From Valencia hispanica (lineage: Eukaryota > Chordata > Actinopteri > Cyprinodontiformes > Valenciidae), in NCBI GenBank assembly GCA_963556495.2, contig OY747700.1:1734501-1798500 (forward strand): a stretch of 64,000 bases of DNA. Direction: 5' to 3'. Made by a program: the position numbers and the translations under genes. This document shows, piece after piece, positions 1-10,326 of the stretch. The notes beneath the pieces were generated by a model. It did not search any database. It was not told the DNA's origin and was given only the letters and a program-made list of their open reading frames with translations. Position 1 is the stretch's first letter, and each line of letters opens with the position of its first letter.

Positions 1-3000
1 GTATGATGTGTTTAGGGTCCAGGCTGCGTGGATATCAGCAGTCAGAACTTTTCCCAGGACAAGCTGGGACCCTGTTCATTAGAAGGTCTGATCATTTCTG
101 TACTTATAAGTAACAGAAGGAATGTAGTTCTGTCAAAACACAGAGCACTGCATTCTAAAAGGTTAAGTAAAGTAAACATACGCTGTACACAGCCCGCCCC
201 AAAACACAAAGGGCACAATAATACTCTTAAACCTGTTAAGATGGCCTTATTAAATGTCAGGTCTATAGTAGGGAAGACATTTTTAATCAATTATCTTATC
301 ACTGAGCATGGCCTTGATTTTATGTTTGTAACTGAGACTTGGTTAGATAAGAATAGCAGTGTTTCTCTTGTCGAATCAACCCCTCCCAACTTTAGTTTTG
401 TCAACCAGGCCAGACAGAACAGGAGAGGTGGAGGAGTTGCTGTTTTATTTAATGAATCATTCCAGTGTAAGCAGTTATCTCTAGGAAGTTTTCCTTCTTT
501 TGAATATGTTGCTGTACACCTGAAGGCCTCATCTAGAGCCATGTTTGTTAACCTTTATCGGCCTCCAAATTACTGTGCTGACTTTAATGATGATTTTAGT
601 GAACTGCTGTCTATAATCTGTGTTGATTATGACTGTATAATTATTGTTGGTGATTTTAACATCCATGTTGACAATCCCCAGAACAAAGGGTCTAAAGACC
701 TGAGTAACACTCTGGACAACTTTGGGCTGACTCAGCATATAACAGAGCCCACACATAATAAGCGTCATGTTTTGGACTTACTGATCTCGAAGGGTCTGGG
801 CATTTCCAACATTAATGTGTGTGATGTGGGCTTGTCTGACCATTGTTGTGTTTTCTTTGAGAGTATAATTTCGGTTCACATAAATGTTTTAACGGAGGTT
901 ATCACAAAACGATGTATAACTGAAAACACCAGTGAGATCTTTAACCAGGTCTTCTCTCTAACACCTGCCCTGTCAGGGGGTTCAGTCAATGAACTTGTCA
1001 ACAGCTTAAATGCTAAAATATTAAATATTATGGATACTATTGCTCCCAAAAAGGTGAAGGTTATCTCTGGAAGGAAAAAGTCTCCATGGAGAAATTCCAC
1101 ACTGGTGAGAAATGAAAAAAGGGATTGTCGGAAAGCCGAGCGCAGATGGAGAAAAACAAAACTTCAGGTTCATTATGACATCTTTAAAGAGAAACTTCAC
1201 TCTTATAACTTACAACTGAGGAATGCAAGAAAGTCATATTTTTCTGACATCATCACCAGAAATAGTCGTAGTGCTTGCACATTATTTGCTGTTGTCGACA
1301 GGCTAACAAACTCTCCTGTGTCAGTAGCACCTGAACTCTATTCCACCAAGGCCTGCAATGACTTTGCCAAATTCTCCACAGACAAAATCCAAAATATTAG
1401 ACAAGCGGTTGGTTCATTAACGGCAGGTTCAGGTTATGTACAGTGTCCACGGAAAATCCGTTTAAACACCATGAAACAGTTTTATCTCACAAACAGCAAA
1501 GATCTGGAGGACATCTTACGTCAATTGAACTCCTCCTCTTGCTGCTTAGACATCCTGCCCACAGGCTTTTTCAAAAAGGTCTCAAAGATCTTGGAGTCAG
1601 ATCTGTTACAGATTGTGAACTCATCTTTAATGCCGGGTGTTTTCCCAGAGCCCCTGAAAACAGCTGTAATTAAACCCCTGCTGAAAAGAGACAATCTGGA
1701 CAAGACACAAATAAACAACTACAGGCCCATCTGCAATCTTCCATTTTTAAGTAAGATAATTGAAAAGGCGGTTTTTCATCAGCTAAATGACTTCTTAAGA
1801 CAAAGCAGCTGCTGCGACGTCTTTCAGTCAGGTTTTAGACAGCACCACAGCACTGAGACTGCTCTGACCAGAGTCATCAATGACATCCGTTTGAATACTG
1901 ACAGTGGAAAAATGTCAGTGTTAGTTTTACTGGATCTCAGTGCTGCATTTGATACTGTTGACCACATTATTTTACTCAAACGACTGGAGAACTGGGTGGG
2001 TCTCTCTGGCACTGTACTAAACTGGTTCAAAACGTAATTAGAGAACAGGAAGTACTTTGTGTCAATAAGTAACTTTACATCTGAGCAGACGGGAATTACA
2101 TGTGGGGTTCCCCAGGGTTCCATTCTGGGACCTCTTCTGTTTAACATCTATATGTTCCCACTGGCACAGGTAATAAATAACATCAATATAAGTTACCATA
2201 GCTACGCAGATGACACACAGATATATATTAGAATGTCACCAGAAGACCAAGGGCCTGTACAGGCTCTTGGCAAATGCTTTGAGGAAATTAATGACTGGAT
2301 GTGCCAAAATTTTCTGCAGTTGAACAAAAACAAAACTGAGGTAATTGTCTTTGGAGCTAAAGAGAAAAGATTGAAGGTCACCACAGGGCTTCAGTCCATA
2401 CACCTAAAAACCACCAACCATGTCAGAAATCTGGGTATAGTGATGGACTCAGACCTAAACTTTGAAAACACATTAAGGCAATCACAAAATCAGCCTACTA
2501 TCACCTTAAGAATATCTCAAGGATAAAAGATCTGATGTCTCAGCAGGACCTGCAGGAACTAGTCCATGCATTCATCTTTAGTCGGCTTGATTATTGTAAC
2601 AGCGTCTTTACAGGTCTACCTAAAAAATCAATTAGGAAACTGCAGCTCATCCAGAACTCTGCTGCTCGAGTTCTCACTAAAACCAAAAAAGTGGAGCACA
2701 TCAGTCCAGCTCTGAGGTCTTTACACTGGCTGGCTGTCGGTCAGAGGATAGACTTCAAAGTTCTGCTGCTGGTCTATAAAGCTCAGAATGGTTTAGGACC
2801 AAAATACATCAGTGATCTCCTGACCCAGTATGAACCTACTCGACCCCTCAGGTCATCTGGATCCGCTCTTTTATCAGTTCCCAGAGTCAGAACCAGACAT
2901 GGAGAAGCTGCGTTCAGCTTCTATGATCCACATGTCTGGAACAAACTCCCAGAAAGCCTCAGATCAGCTGAAACACTGTTTATTTAAATCCAGGTTAAAG

Positions 3001-3248
3001 ACCCACCTGTTCTCAGCTGCTTTTGATTAGATTTTTATTCTAAGTTTCAAATCTGCACGGCTTCTTTTAAGATTTTTTCATTTTTGTAATTTTTATTTGT
3101 AATTTTTTCTTTGTTTAAATCATGGTTTTTATTCCTGTACTTTTGCTTTTTCTGCACCCTGCTGTAATGCTTTTGATGTTTTATGTAAAGCACTTTGAAT
3201 TGTCTTGTAACATGAATTGTGCTATACAAATAAACTTGCCTTGCCTTG
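1..3248 (+). mobile_element. L2-type LINE, copy A1
   Basis: Non-LTR retrotransposon of the L2 (CR1-like) clade, lacking its 5' end at the window edge. An endonuclease-reverse transcriptase reading frame covers most of it, followed by a short AT-rich 3' UTR and the tail 'ttgccttgccttg', the usual 3' signature of this L2 group. The tail abuts host exon sequence at 3249, so the element sits inside a HECT-like gene on the opposite strand. A close relative of the same subfamily lies at 54283-55695. Confidence 0.93.
28..3030 (+). pseudogene. L2 ORF2 endonuclease/reverse transcriptase, broken
   Basis: Encodes an apurinic-type endonuclease then a reverse transcriptase, which would nick target DNA and copy the element RNA at the nick. 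Endonuclease motifs visible: NVRSIVGKT, FVTETWLDK, VGDFNIHVDN and GLSDHCC, in roughly residues 73-280. RT motifs: [13 protein letters not shown] before the break, then [17 protein letters not shown] and YADDTQIY after it. The frame is stopped by TAA at 2035-2037 (the same frame resumes), by a one-base loss in the A run near 2465 and by another slip near 2980; the C-terminal FKSRLKTHLFSAAFD ends at the TAG at 3028-3030. The start at 28 is arbitrary because the 5' end is outside the window. Dead copy. Confidence 0.88.
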
Positions 3249-3356
3249 TAGGAAGTCTTGAAAAAAGTTCATAATATTGACCTCTCTAGTGTACTTCAGA
3301 GAGCCCTTCTCACTGAACACAGGTTGCCATTTTTGCATGATGAAGGCAGCATCCAC
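3249..3356 (-). CDS. HECT-like exon (3'-most visible), cut by L2
   Basis: Read on the minus strand, the acceptor 'attgtag' precedes GTGGATGC at 3356. The exon encodes VDAAFIMQKWQPVFSEKGS and, further on, NFFQDFLQ. It runs straight into the L2 tail at 3248, so its natural donor is not visible. It starts in phase 0, matching the donor of the previous exon. It probably corresponds to the region before the HECT C-lobe; confidence in the exon is high because the frame continues across the splice. Confidence 0.78.
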
Positions 3357-3438
3357 CTACAATAACAATGAAACAAAATCTGTACAAAACTTGCTTGTAG
3401 TAAACAATGGCAAACCAAGCAAATGTAAACATAATTAC

Positions 3439-3586
3439 CCTGTCATCATCATCCCCTGGAACAAACAGTGGCAGACAAAGCTCTGGGTGTTGGTTCATAA
3501 CACTGAGGAGGTCATACAGTTGCAGGCCCTTTCTCAGCTGGTCAAGCATGGGGATAACTCTCATGCTGGAATGAAGCACAATCGCC
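3439..3586 (-). CDS. HECT-like exon, 148 bp
   Basis: The acceptor 'gttttag' lies just before 3586 and the donor GTAATT follows 3439. The first base completes an AGG codon begun in the previous exon. It encodes AIVLHSSMRVIPMLDQL, then RKGLQLYDLLSVMNQHPE and LCLPLFVPGDDDD. The 'GLxxxxLLxxMxxHPELCxPLFV' pattern is the most family-like stretch of this gene. Both phases agree with its neighbours. Confidence 0.82.
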
Positions 3587-3753
3587 CTAAAACAAAATCA
3601 GAAGGTTTTATAAGTATGCAAGCACTTCTATGCCAGTAGTGCTTTTGTAAAACAACACAATTTAAAAAGGGGAATCATAAGTCAGGTCCTACTACTGTAC
3701 TAGCAGTAAATTGTTTGTAACCATTAATGTATACAGCTTGGATGTAAAACTAC

Positions 3754-3857
3754 CTTATTATGAGCTGTTTTCTTTCTACAGACACTATTCCAGTGTATCC
3801 ACAGCTTACAACGTCATCACTAAGGTCGTAGATACTTTCATCAGTTGCTGTGCTTAT
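3754..3857 (-). CDS. HECT-like exon, 104 bp
   Basis: The acceptor 'ctttcag' lies before 3857 and the donor GTAGTT follows 3754. The exon encodes ISTATDESIYDLSDDVV, then SCGYTG and VERKQLII. It starts in phase 0 and ends with two bases (AG) completed by the next exon. It is separated from its upstream exon by about 4.1 kb, nearly all of it L2 sequence and the tandem duplication. Confidence 0.8.
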
Positions 3858-3980
3858 CTGAAAGCATAATTATTGCATCAACATTCAACACCAGTAATTT
3901 TAACACCCTATGAAAAAAAAAGCATTTTGCAACAATTTTGGTTGTGTGAGTAATGGATTTAATAAAAATTTCAATGTTAA

Positions 3981-6727
3981 TTCAATTCAGTTTATTTATA
4001 TAGCGCCAATTCACAACAGATGTAATCTCAAGGCACTTAACAAGAAGTCATTTCAATACATTTATACAAACATTCCAGTTAGTTAAAAAGTTTCCTATTT
4101 AAGGAATCCCAGCAGATTGTGTCAGTCATTGGCGTGAGGTTGGGCAGACGTTCCAACCACAGCAATCCTTCAGCAATCCCTCATACTGAGCAAGCATGTA
4201 GCGACGGTGGAGAGGAAAAACTCCCCTTTAACAGGAAGAAACCTCCAACAGAACCAGAACCAGGCTCAGTAGGAGCGGCCATCTGCCACGACCGTCTGGG
4301 GGTTTGAGAAGACAGAGCAGAAACACAGAAGGAACAGAAGATCTGATATAAGAGAACTTTCTATGTTACAGAAAGTAAAACGTTGATAACATGACACAGT
4401 GCATGTTCAGTTACTGGGAGGATCATCCCAGTCGATGCCCCCCGTCCAACAGGGCATTGCAGCCAAGCAGGATACCAGACCAGGTATATCTTCTATGGAG
4501 AGAAAAACACTGAGAGAAAACAAAGAAATCCTAGGAACTACAAGTAAACCTGCAGTCTGAGAGCGAAGGGCTCTGTTAGGAACATATGGACCAATTAGAT
4601 CTCTGATGGATGATGGAGCTGATTATTAAGGGCTTTGTATGTAAGAAGAAGGATCTTAAATTCTATTCTGGATTTAACAGGGAGCCAATGAAGGGAAGCT
4701 AAAACAGGAGAAATGTGATCTCTCTTTTTAATATTCATCGGAACTCTTGCTGCCGCATTTTGGATCAACTGAAGGCTTTTAATGGCATTTTTGTTGACTT
4801 CCTGATAGTAAAGAATTACAGTAGTCCAGCCTTGAGGTAACAAATGCATGGACTAGTTTCTCAGCATCACTCCTGGACAGGATGTTTCTAATTTTAGCAA
4901 TATTCCGGAGGTGAAAGAAAGAAATCCTAGAAACCTGTTTAATATGGGATTTAAATGTCAAGTCTCGGTCAAAAATAACGCCGAGGTTCTTTACGTTATT
5001 ACTGGGGGCCAATTTAATGCCATCCAGATGAAGTGATTGACTAATCAGTTTCTGTTTAAGAACTTCTGGTCCAAAGACAGCAACTTCTGTCTTTTCAGAA
5101 TTTAAAAGCAAAAGGTTTAGGGTCATCCAGACATGCCTGTAATCTACCTAACTGACTGGGTTCATCAGGATTTATGGATAAATATAGTTGTGTATCATCT
5201 GCATAGCTGTGGAAATGTATCCCATGCTGTCTAATGATTCTACCAATTGGGAGCATATATATGGTGAACAGAATTGGTCCAAGCACAGAACCCTGTGGAA
5301 CTCCACAAGTAACCCTTGAGAGTGAAGAAGATTGATCATTTAGATGAACAAACTGGAATCTATCAGACAAATATGATTTAAACCAGCCTAGTGCTGTTCC
5401 TTTGATCCCTGCAACATGTTCAAGCCTTTCTAAGAGAATATTATGATCGACTGTGTCAAAAGCAGCACTGAGATCTAACAAAACCAGAACAGAAACCAGT
5501 CCATTATCTGAGGCCATGAGAATATCATTAGTAACCTTCACCTGTGCTGTTTCAGTGCTATGATGAGCTCTAAAACCTGACTGAAACTCTTCAAACAGCT
5601 CGTTACTGTTTAGATGCTCACAGACTTGATTAGCAACAATTTTCTCAAGGACTTTGGATAAGAAAGGAAGGTTAGATATAGGTCTGTAATTCACTAAGTC
5701 ATCTTGATCAAGGGAAGGTTTCTTGAGTAAAGGTTTAATTACAGCTATTTTAAATTCCTGTGGTACGTATCCGTTTACTAAGGATAGATTCATCATATCC
5801 AAAATGGGGCCAGGAACCAAATGGAACACTTCTTTGAATAATTTGGTTGGAATTGGGTCCAACATACAAGTTGAAGGTTTAGATGAGGCTAATATTTTTG
5901 ATAATTCCGAAAGCTCGACTGAATCAAAACAGCCTAAGCACAACTGAGGTTCTACAGTTCTTTCCGATACTGCCTCATTTACTGAGGAAGAAGTAATCAT
6001 GATTGGGAGGATGTCAATGATTTTATTTTTAATAGAATTAATTTTATTTATGAAGAATCCCATAAAATCATCACTGCTAAGAGCTGGGGGAATAGTTGGC
6101 TCAACAGAGCTATGACTCTGTGTAAGTTTGGCAACTGTACTAAAAAGAAACCTAGGATTGTTTTTATTCGCCTCTATTAATGATGAAAAATATGCTGTTC
6201 TAGCTTGTCGAAGGGTCTTTTTATACAGCAATAGACTGTTATTCCAGGTTATATAGGAATCCTCTAGGTGTGTAGAGCGCCATTTTCTCTCCAACTTCCT
6301 AGTATTCTGCTTTAAAGTATGCAACTCTGCGTTCAACCAAGGAGTTAGCCTCCTATGGCTAGCCACTTTCTTTTTTAAGGGGGCTACACTATCTAATGCC
6401 AAACGCAATGAGGACGTAACGCTGTGAACCAGACCATCAATTTCTGAAGGGCTAGAGATAGAATTGCTGCCATCCACTGTGTTACCCTGAGACACTGAGG
6501 AAAGTAAGAATGGAACAGATTCTTAAAAAATTGTTACAGCATTGTCGGATAAAGCTCTACTATAATGAAATGTTCTTTCAGATTTAAGATGGTCAGTTAA
6601 AGTAAATTCAAAAGTTATTAAGAAGTGGTCAGACAGGACCGGGTTATGTGGGTGGACTGTTATTTCCTCACACTCAACACCGTATGTCAGTACAAGGTCC
6701 AAAGTGTGTTTACCCGAGTGGGTCATA
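3981..6727 (-). mobile_element. L2-type LINE, copy B1
   Basis: A second L2 subfamily, recognised at its 3' end by the reverse complement of 'gcgctatataaataaactgaattgaa' and by a conserved 3' UTR (about 3985-4560) shared with the copies at 19012, 37297 and 39240. It lies in the intron between the 3857 and 7967 exons of the HECT-like gene. Its 5' part (from about 5970) together with 160 bp of flank (6728-6887) is duplicated in tandem, see 5970-7805. Confidence 0.92.
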
Positions 6728-6777
6728 TACATTAGTAAAGTAAACCAACTAATAGAGATGAAGTAAAAGTTTTCCAA
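4595..6777 (-). pseudogene. L2 ORF2 fragment (EN end, RT)
   Basis: The minus-strand frame begins with the endonuclease end (LSDHFLITFEFT near 6620), then the linker and [66 protein letters not shown] and YADDTQLYL. It is interrupted between 6523 and 6495 and again near 5100 and 4800. At the codon where the A-subfamily copies carry a stop, this one has a tyrosine (KSYLSD). The C-terminal ISPVLASLHWLPVKSRIEFK is typical of L2/CR1 RT ends. Confidence 0.88.
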
Positions 6778-7805
6778 GGTCTTCTATGAAATCTAATAAA
6801 ATACAATAAAAAGATTTTTGAAACTGAGGAAAAACACCCCTAGATATCGGGTTTTTTTACCTCAGTGAGGAATGGCATACCCACACACTGCCTCATTTAC
6901 TGAGGAAGAAGTAATCATGTTTGGGAGGATGTCAATGATTTTATTTTTAATAGAATTAATTTTATTTATGAAGAATCCCATAAAATCATCACTGCTAAGA
7001 GCTGGGGGAATAGTTGGCTCAACAGAGCTATGACTCTGTGTAAGTTTGGCAACTGTACTAAAAAGAAACCTAGGATTGTTTTTATTCGCCTCTATTAATG
7101 ATGAAAAATATGCTGTTCTAGCTTGTCGAAGGGTCTTTTTATACAGCAATAGACTGTTATTCCAGGTTATATAGGAATCCTCTAGGTGTGTAGAGCGCCA
7201 TTTTCTCTCCAACTTCCTAGTATTCTGCTTTAAAGTATGCAACTCTGCGTTCAACCAAGGAGTCAGCCTCCTATGGCTAGCCACTTTCTTTTTTAAGGGG
7301 GCTACACTATCTAATGCCAAACGCAATAAGGACGTAACGCTGTGAACCAGACCATCAATTTCTGAAGGGCTAGAGATAGAATTGCTGCCATCCACTGTGT
7401 TACCCTGAGACACTGAGGAAAGTAAGAATGGAACAGATTCTTAAAAAATTGTTACAGCATTGTCTGATAAAGCTCTACTATAATGAAATGTTCTTTCAGA
7501 TTTAAGATGGTCAGTTAAAGTAAATTCAAAAGTTATTAAGAAGTGGTCAGACAGGACCGGGTTATGTGGGTGGACTGTTATTTCCTCACACTCAACACCG
7601 TATGTCAGTACAAGGTCCAAAGTGTGTTTACCCGAGTGGGTCATATACATTAGTAAAGTAAACCAACTAATAGAGATGAAGTAAAAGTTTTCCAAGGTCT
7701 TCTATGAAATCTAATAAAATACAATAAAAAGATTTTTGAAACTGAGGAAAAACACCCCTAGATATCGGTTTTTTTTACCTCAGTGAGGAATGGCATACCC
7801 ACACA
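5970..7805. repeat. 918-bp tandem duplication
   Basis: Two direct copies, 5970-6887 and 6888-7805, are offset by exactly 918 bp; every landmark checked (reading-frame ends at 6495/7413 and 6777/7695, 'tagatatcgg' at 6841/7759) has that offset. Only about five single-base differences were seen by eye. Each unit holds the 5' part of the L2 copy plus about 160 bp of non-L2 flank, so the duplication came after the L2 insertion. The join is at a short AC-rich microhomology ('cccacacac'). Confidence 0.93.
6862..7695 (-). pseudogene. Duplicated L2 ORF2 fragment
   Basis: Second copy of the L2 endonuclease end and EN-RT linker produced by the 918-bp duplication. It repeats the frames at 6523-6777 and 5970-6495 almost base for base, with no RT motifs because the unit stops upstream of them. 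Confidence 0.85.
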
Positions 7806-7806
7806 C

Positions 7807-7966
7807 AGGTATACCCAGTGTTTTCCACACATAGACAAATCTGTGGGAGTGCGCCACAGATTCAACACAGACCAAAAAATAAAAAATCAACACCGACCGT
7901 CACATACCTTATGAGCAAGTAAATGTAAGAGTACATAATACAATTTTAAAATTCAACTTTCATTAC
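7807..7966. other. Host intron remnant
   Basis: Intron of the HECT-like gene between the duplication and the donor at 7966. AT-rich, no repeat recognised. Confidence 0.5.
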
Positions 7967-9615
7967 CTTCATGATAAGCTGTGAAAATTCCACATCTGTG
8001 ACATCACTGCTAGACACCTGTATGGCGTCTGAATCCCCGGAGCAAAGGTACCTGTCTGCTGAAGGAGGAGCAGCTGCTCTCTGTCTCTCTCCAGATCCGT
8101 TCACTTATTTTCTTTTATTTTATTTTCTGTTTGCTTTTCTTGTTTTCTTTCTTAACCTTTTCTTAGTTACTTTATTTTCCCAGCCCCTGGAGTTACTGTA
8201 TTGGACCAGATCTCTTCTTGGATTACTTTTCTATGGACTTATCAACATGGCTTTTTGCTCAGCTGAGGATTTTGAAAAACTGCTCCACAGAATTGAGGGC
8301 ATTGAAACGAAGCTACGTCGTCTGGAAATTAATTTTGATCTCCACGCTGATTATGGACAAAATGAAACAACTTTACCGTTGAACAGGGAACAGCCTATCA
8401 GCCCGGTGTTACATCGGTCTAACCGTGTCACAGAGACTCCCTACAGGCGTCTGAGTGGCAGAACTCCGCACTATAATGAAAACTGGCCAGCATTAAAACG
8501 CATGAAATCAACCCCAGCCTGTTCTCCGAGGAAGAAAAAACAAAAGAAACTCCGACACAGAGAAACCTCTGAACCCAGAACTGCCGCTTCTGCTAAAAGT
8601 GAACAAAAGAGGTTTCAGCCAAAAACAAGAGATATTTCTCCACATGGAATCCCACTGAAAAACAGATTCGCAGCCCTGAGTTCCCTGAAAGATGACGCAT
8701 CCCCCGGGACCAGTCAAAGCCACCAGGAGAAACCCAGCCGCATCAAACGGACACATAAAGTAAGAGCCCCCCCAGCAAAGACTGTTATCATACAAGACGG
8801 ATCAATTAATGGAATTGAGGCTTTTTGTAGCAAGAATACCAAAGTTTATAGCTGCTACAAAAATACAGTGAGAGAAATATCAGAAAAAATCCCTAAAATC
8901 TTGGACCAACATCCTGCTTTGGAAAAGCTCGTCATTCACGCTGGATCAGCAGATATCGTGATGAGACAATCAGAGATTCTGAAGAGAGACTTTTCTGATC
9001 TCCTACAGAGACTTTATGGACTTAACGTAAACATCCTCATCAGCGGACCAGTCCCTGAAGGGAATGATGAAAGATTTAGCAGACTCCGCATGCTCCATAA
9101 ATGGTTGAAGAAACAATCAGCTGAGAAGTCGTTCACATTTATTAATAATTTCAAAGTATTTGGAAGTGCTAATCATCTGTTTAAAGCAGGAATGCGCTAT
9201 TTGAACAGGTCCGGAGTAAGGCTGTTGGCAGCAAACATTTTTTCTTATCAACATCAGAAAGCAAAACACTTGCTCCCAAAAGCTGACCTTGAGGCTCCCA
9301 TGGATATCAGAGAACAAAAACAGCAAGTCATGATGACACCACAGGACCGAACAGATAAACAACCATCAGAGATTAAGTCTTCATCTTCCTGTGACTCAGC
9401 CACATCAAATGAGTCTCCATTTAGAAACTTTACAGACAGACTGAACGAGCAAATCAAATTTGGGACACAATTAACACCTAAACTTAGACTACTTGAAAGT
9501 GTGCTATACAAATAAAATTGCCTTGCCTTGCCTTGCCTTGAAGCACCACTCGCACATAAAGTTGGGAAGAGGTCCACCCTGTGCCAGACTAGCAGCTATA
9601 ATTTCTCCTGCACAC
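7967..9615 (-). CDS. HECT-like exon split by half-L2 insertion
   Basis: A single host exon in two parts: 9615-9541 and 8048-7967 (75 + 82 = 157 bp). The acceptor 'tttactag' precedes 9615 and the donor GTAATG follows 7967. The first part encodes CAGEIIAASLAQGGPLPNF then MCEWC. The interrupted codon TT|C gives F, and the second part continues LCSGDSDAIQVSSSD then VTDVEFSQLIMK. Everything between (8049-9540) is an L2 derivative on the + strand. There is no clear target duplication; at most one base is ambiguous at the junction. Confidence 0.85.
8049..9540 (+). mobile_element. ORF1-only 'half L2' element
   Basis: A 1.49-kb L2 derivative: a 5' leader, one long ORF1, then directly the L2 3' terminus 'gtgctatacaaataaaattgc' in part and four CCTTG units. 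The whole ORF2 is missing; the ORF1 frame runs into the 3' terminal motif and stops there at 9513-9515. It is inserted in a HECT-like exon with no visible target duplication. This is the L2 counterpart of the HAL1 (half-L1) elements of mammals, presumably moved in trans by full L2 machinery (inference). Confidence 0.85.
8247..9515 (+). CDS. L2 ORF1 protein, SGNH-like, 422 aa
   Basis: ORF1 proteins of L2/CR1 elements bind element RNA and often carry an SGNH-hydrolase (esterase) domain. The frame is open from 7971, but the first 26 codons are antisense host exon and the next stretch is translated leader rich in F/L, so the ATG at 8247 (MAFCSAEDFEKLL) is the likelier start. After it come a short coiled coil (IEGIETKLRRLE), a basic segment and an SGNH-like fold: KTVIIQDGSING (GDS block), LVIHAGSADIVMRQSE (GxND block), NVNILISGPVPEG and LNRSGVRLLAANIF. 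The GDS block reads DGS, and the D and H of the final DxxH block are replaced, so esterase activity is doubtful. The frame has no internal stop. Confidence 0.8.
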   Translation: MAFCSAEDFEKLLHRIEGIETKLRRLEINFDLHADYGQNETTLPLNREQPISPVLHRSNRVTETPYRRLSGRTPHYNENWPALKRMKSTPACSPRKKKQKKLRHRETSEPRTAASAKSEQKRFQPKTRDISPHGIPLKNRFAALSSLKDDASPGTSQSHQEKPSRIKRTHKVRAPPAKTVIIQDGSINGIEAFCSKNTKVYSCYKNTVREISEKIPKILDQHPALEKLVIHAGSADIVMRQSEILKRDFSDLLQRLYGLNVNILISGPVPEGNDERFSRLRMLHKWLKKQSAEKSFTFINNFKVFGSANHLFKAGMRYLNRSGVRLLAANIFSYQHQKAKHLLPKADLEAPMDIREQKQQVMMTPQDRTDKQPSEIKSSSSCDSATSNESPFRNFTDRLNEQIKFGTQLTPKLRLLESVLYK

Positions 9616-9907
9616 CTAGTAAATATCAGGAGCATAAAAAAAAGACAACACTTAACTCATTGGCTCCCAGCTGTTATCAGAGCAAGGCATTAAATTCTGC
9701 CAGCATCTTGAGCATTTTGATTGACTAAAGCGTAACTACAATTATTTTGCAACCTGGACCTTATTTTTAATATGCAGAATGTTCATTTACTCAGTAAAGA
9801 CATAGATCTCAATGTCAGTTAATCGTCTGTGACAGACAATTAATTAAATACAGGTAACATTTATGAATGAATTGAATTACATAAAATATAAGTTCTATAC
9901 AATGAAC
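9616..9907. other. Host intron
   Basis: Intron between two HECT-like exons (acceptor at 9616, donor at 9907). No repeat recognised. Confidence 0.55.
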
Positions 9908-10010
9908 CTGAAGTAGTTTTGATCCAGACTGTTGAGACAGTAAAGAGGAATCTTTCCCTTCTTGTCGGTGTTGCCCACAAAAATGGTCCTTTCAATCGCT
10001 GCAAGCATCT
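9908..10010 (-). CDS. HECT-like exon (5'-most supported), 103 bp
   Basis: The acceptor 'gttatccag' lies before 10010 and the donor GTTCAT follows 9908. The exon encodes MLAAIERTIFVGNTDKKGK, then IPLYCLNSLDQNYF, and its final AG is completed by the next exon to give R-C-A-G-E. This fits the start of a HECT domain. An in-frame ATG lies at 10008-10006, so translation might begin here if the upstream exon is non-coding. An alternative frame is open for 66 codons but does not join to the next exon. Confidence 0.7.
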
Positions 10011-10047
10011 CTGGATAACAAAGACATAAACTGAAAATATAATGTTA

Positions 10048-10326
10048 CAGTACTTAGACATTTCAGACTTGGACTAAATTATTCCACATTACCAGAAGAA
10101 TCATTAAAACCAACTCCGGGATTTGTGAAACCTCAATAAAGGCAAATTTCAGTTCTTTTTCTATCTCTGGACCAAACCATTTTAACTGTAGCAAGAAAAA
10201 TCTGAAATCTGCCTTTATTGAAGTTTCAAAAATCACAGAAATGTTTCACAAATCACAGAGTTGGTTTTAATTATTCTTCTGGTAATGTTGAATAATATAA
10301 TCCAGGTGTGAAATGTCTAAGTACTG
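10048..10326. mobile_element. Palindromic Tc1/mariner-type MITE, 279 bp
   Basis: Terminal inverted repeats start CAGTACTTAGACATTTC at 10048 and end with the reverse complement at 10326, flanked by TA at 10046-10047 and 10327-10328. The arms pair over about 120 bp each (for example 'accagaagaatcattaaaac' on the left with its near complement on the right). No coding capacity. TA target duplication and a CAGT start are the Tc1/mariner signature. Confidence 0.85.

Larger units (their letters stand above)
3249..10010 (-). pseudogene. HECT-domain E3 ligase-like gene, LINE-disrupted
   Basis: Five exons on the minus strand join in one frame through GT-AG introns: 10010-9908, 9615-9541 plus 8048-7967, 3857-3754, 3586-3439 and 3356-3249. 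The joined protein resembles the HECT N-lobe of the large fish family annotated as G2/M-phase-specific E3 ubiquitin ligase (G2E3)-like: AGEIIAASLAQGGPLP matches the family's 'GRMIAxSLVHGGPxP' block, and PELCLPLFVPG its later block. HECT enzymes pass ubiquitin through a C-terminal cysteine; that part would lie left of the window or be lost. Two exons carry LINE insertions, so the copy is probably dead, or spliced around them. The 5' exons were not found with certainty. Family name is inference from memory of the fold; exon structure is seen directly. Confidence 0.8.

Noticed and set aside
7971..8246. N-terminal extension of the half-L2 frame with a strongly hydrophobic segment
   Set aside because: Its first codons are antisense host exon and the hydrophobic part is translated T-rich leader; not evidence for a membrane protein.
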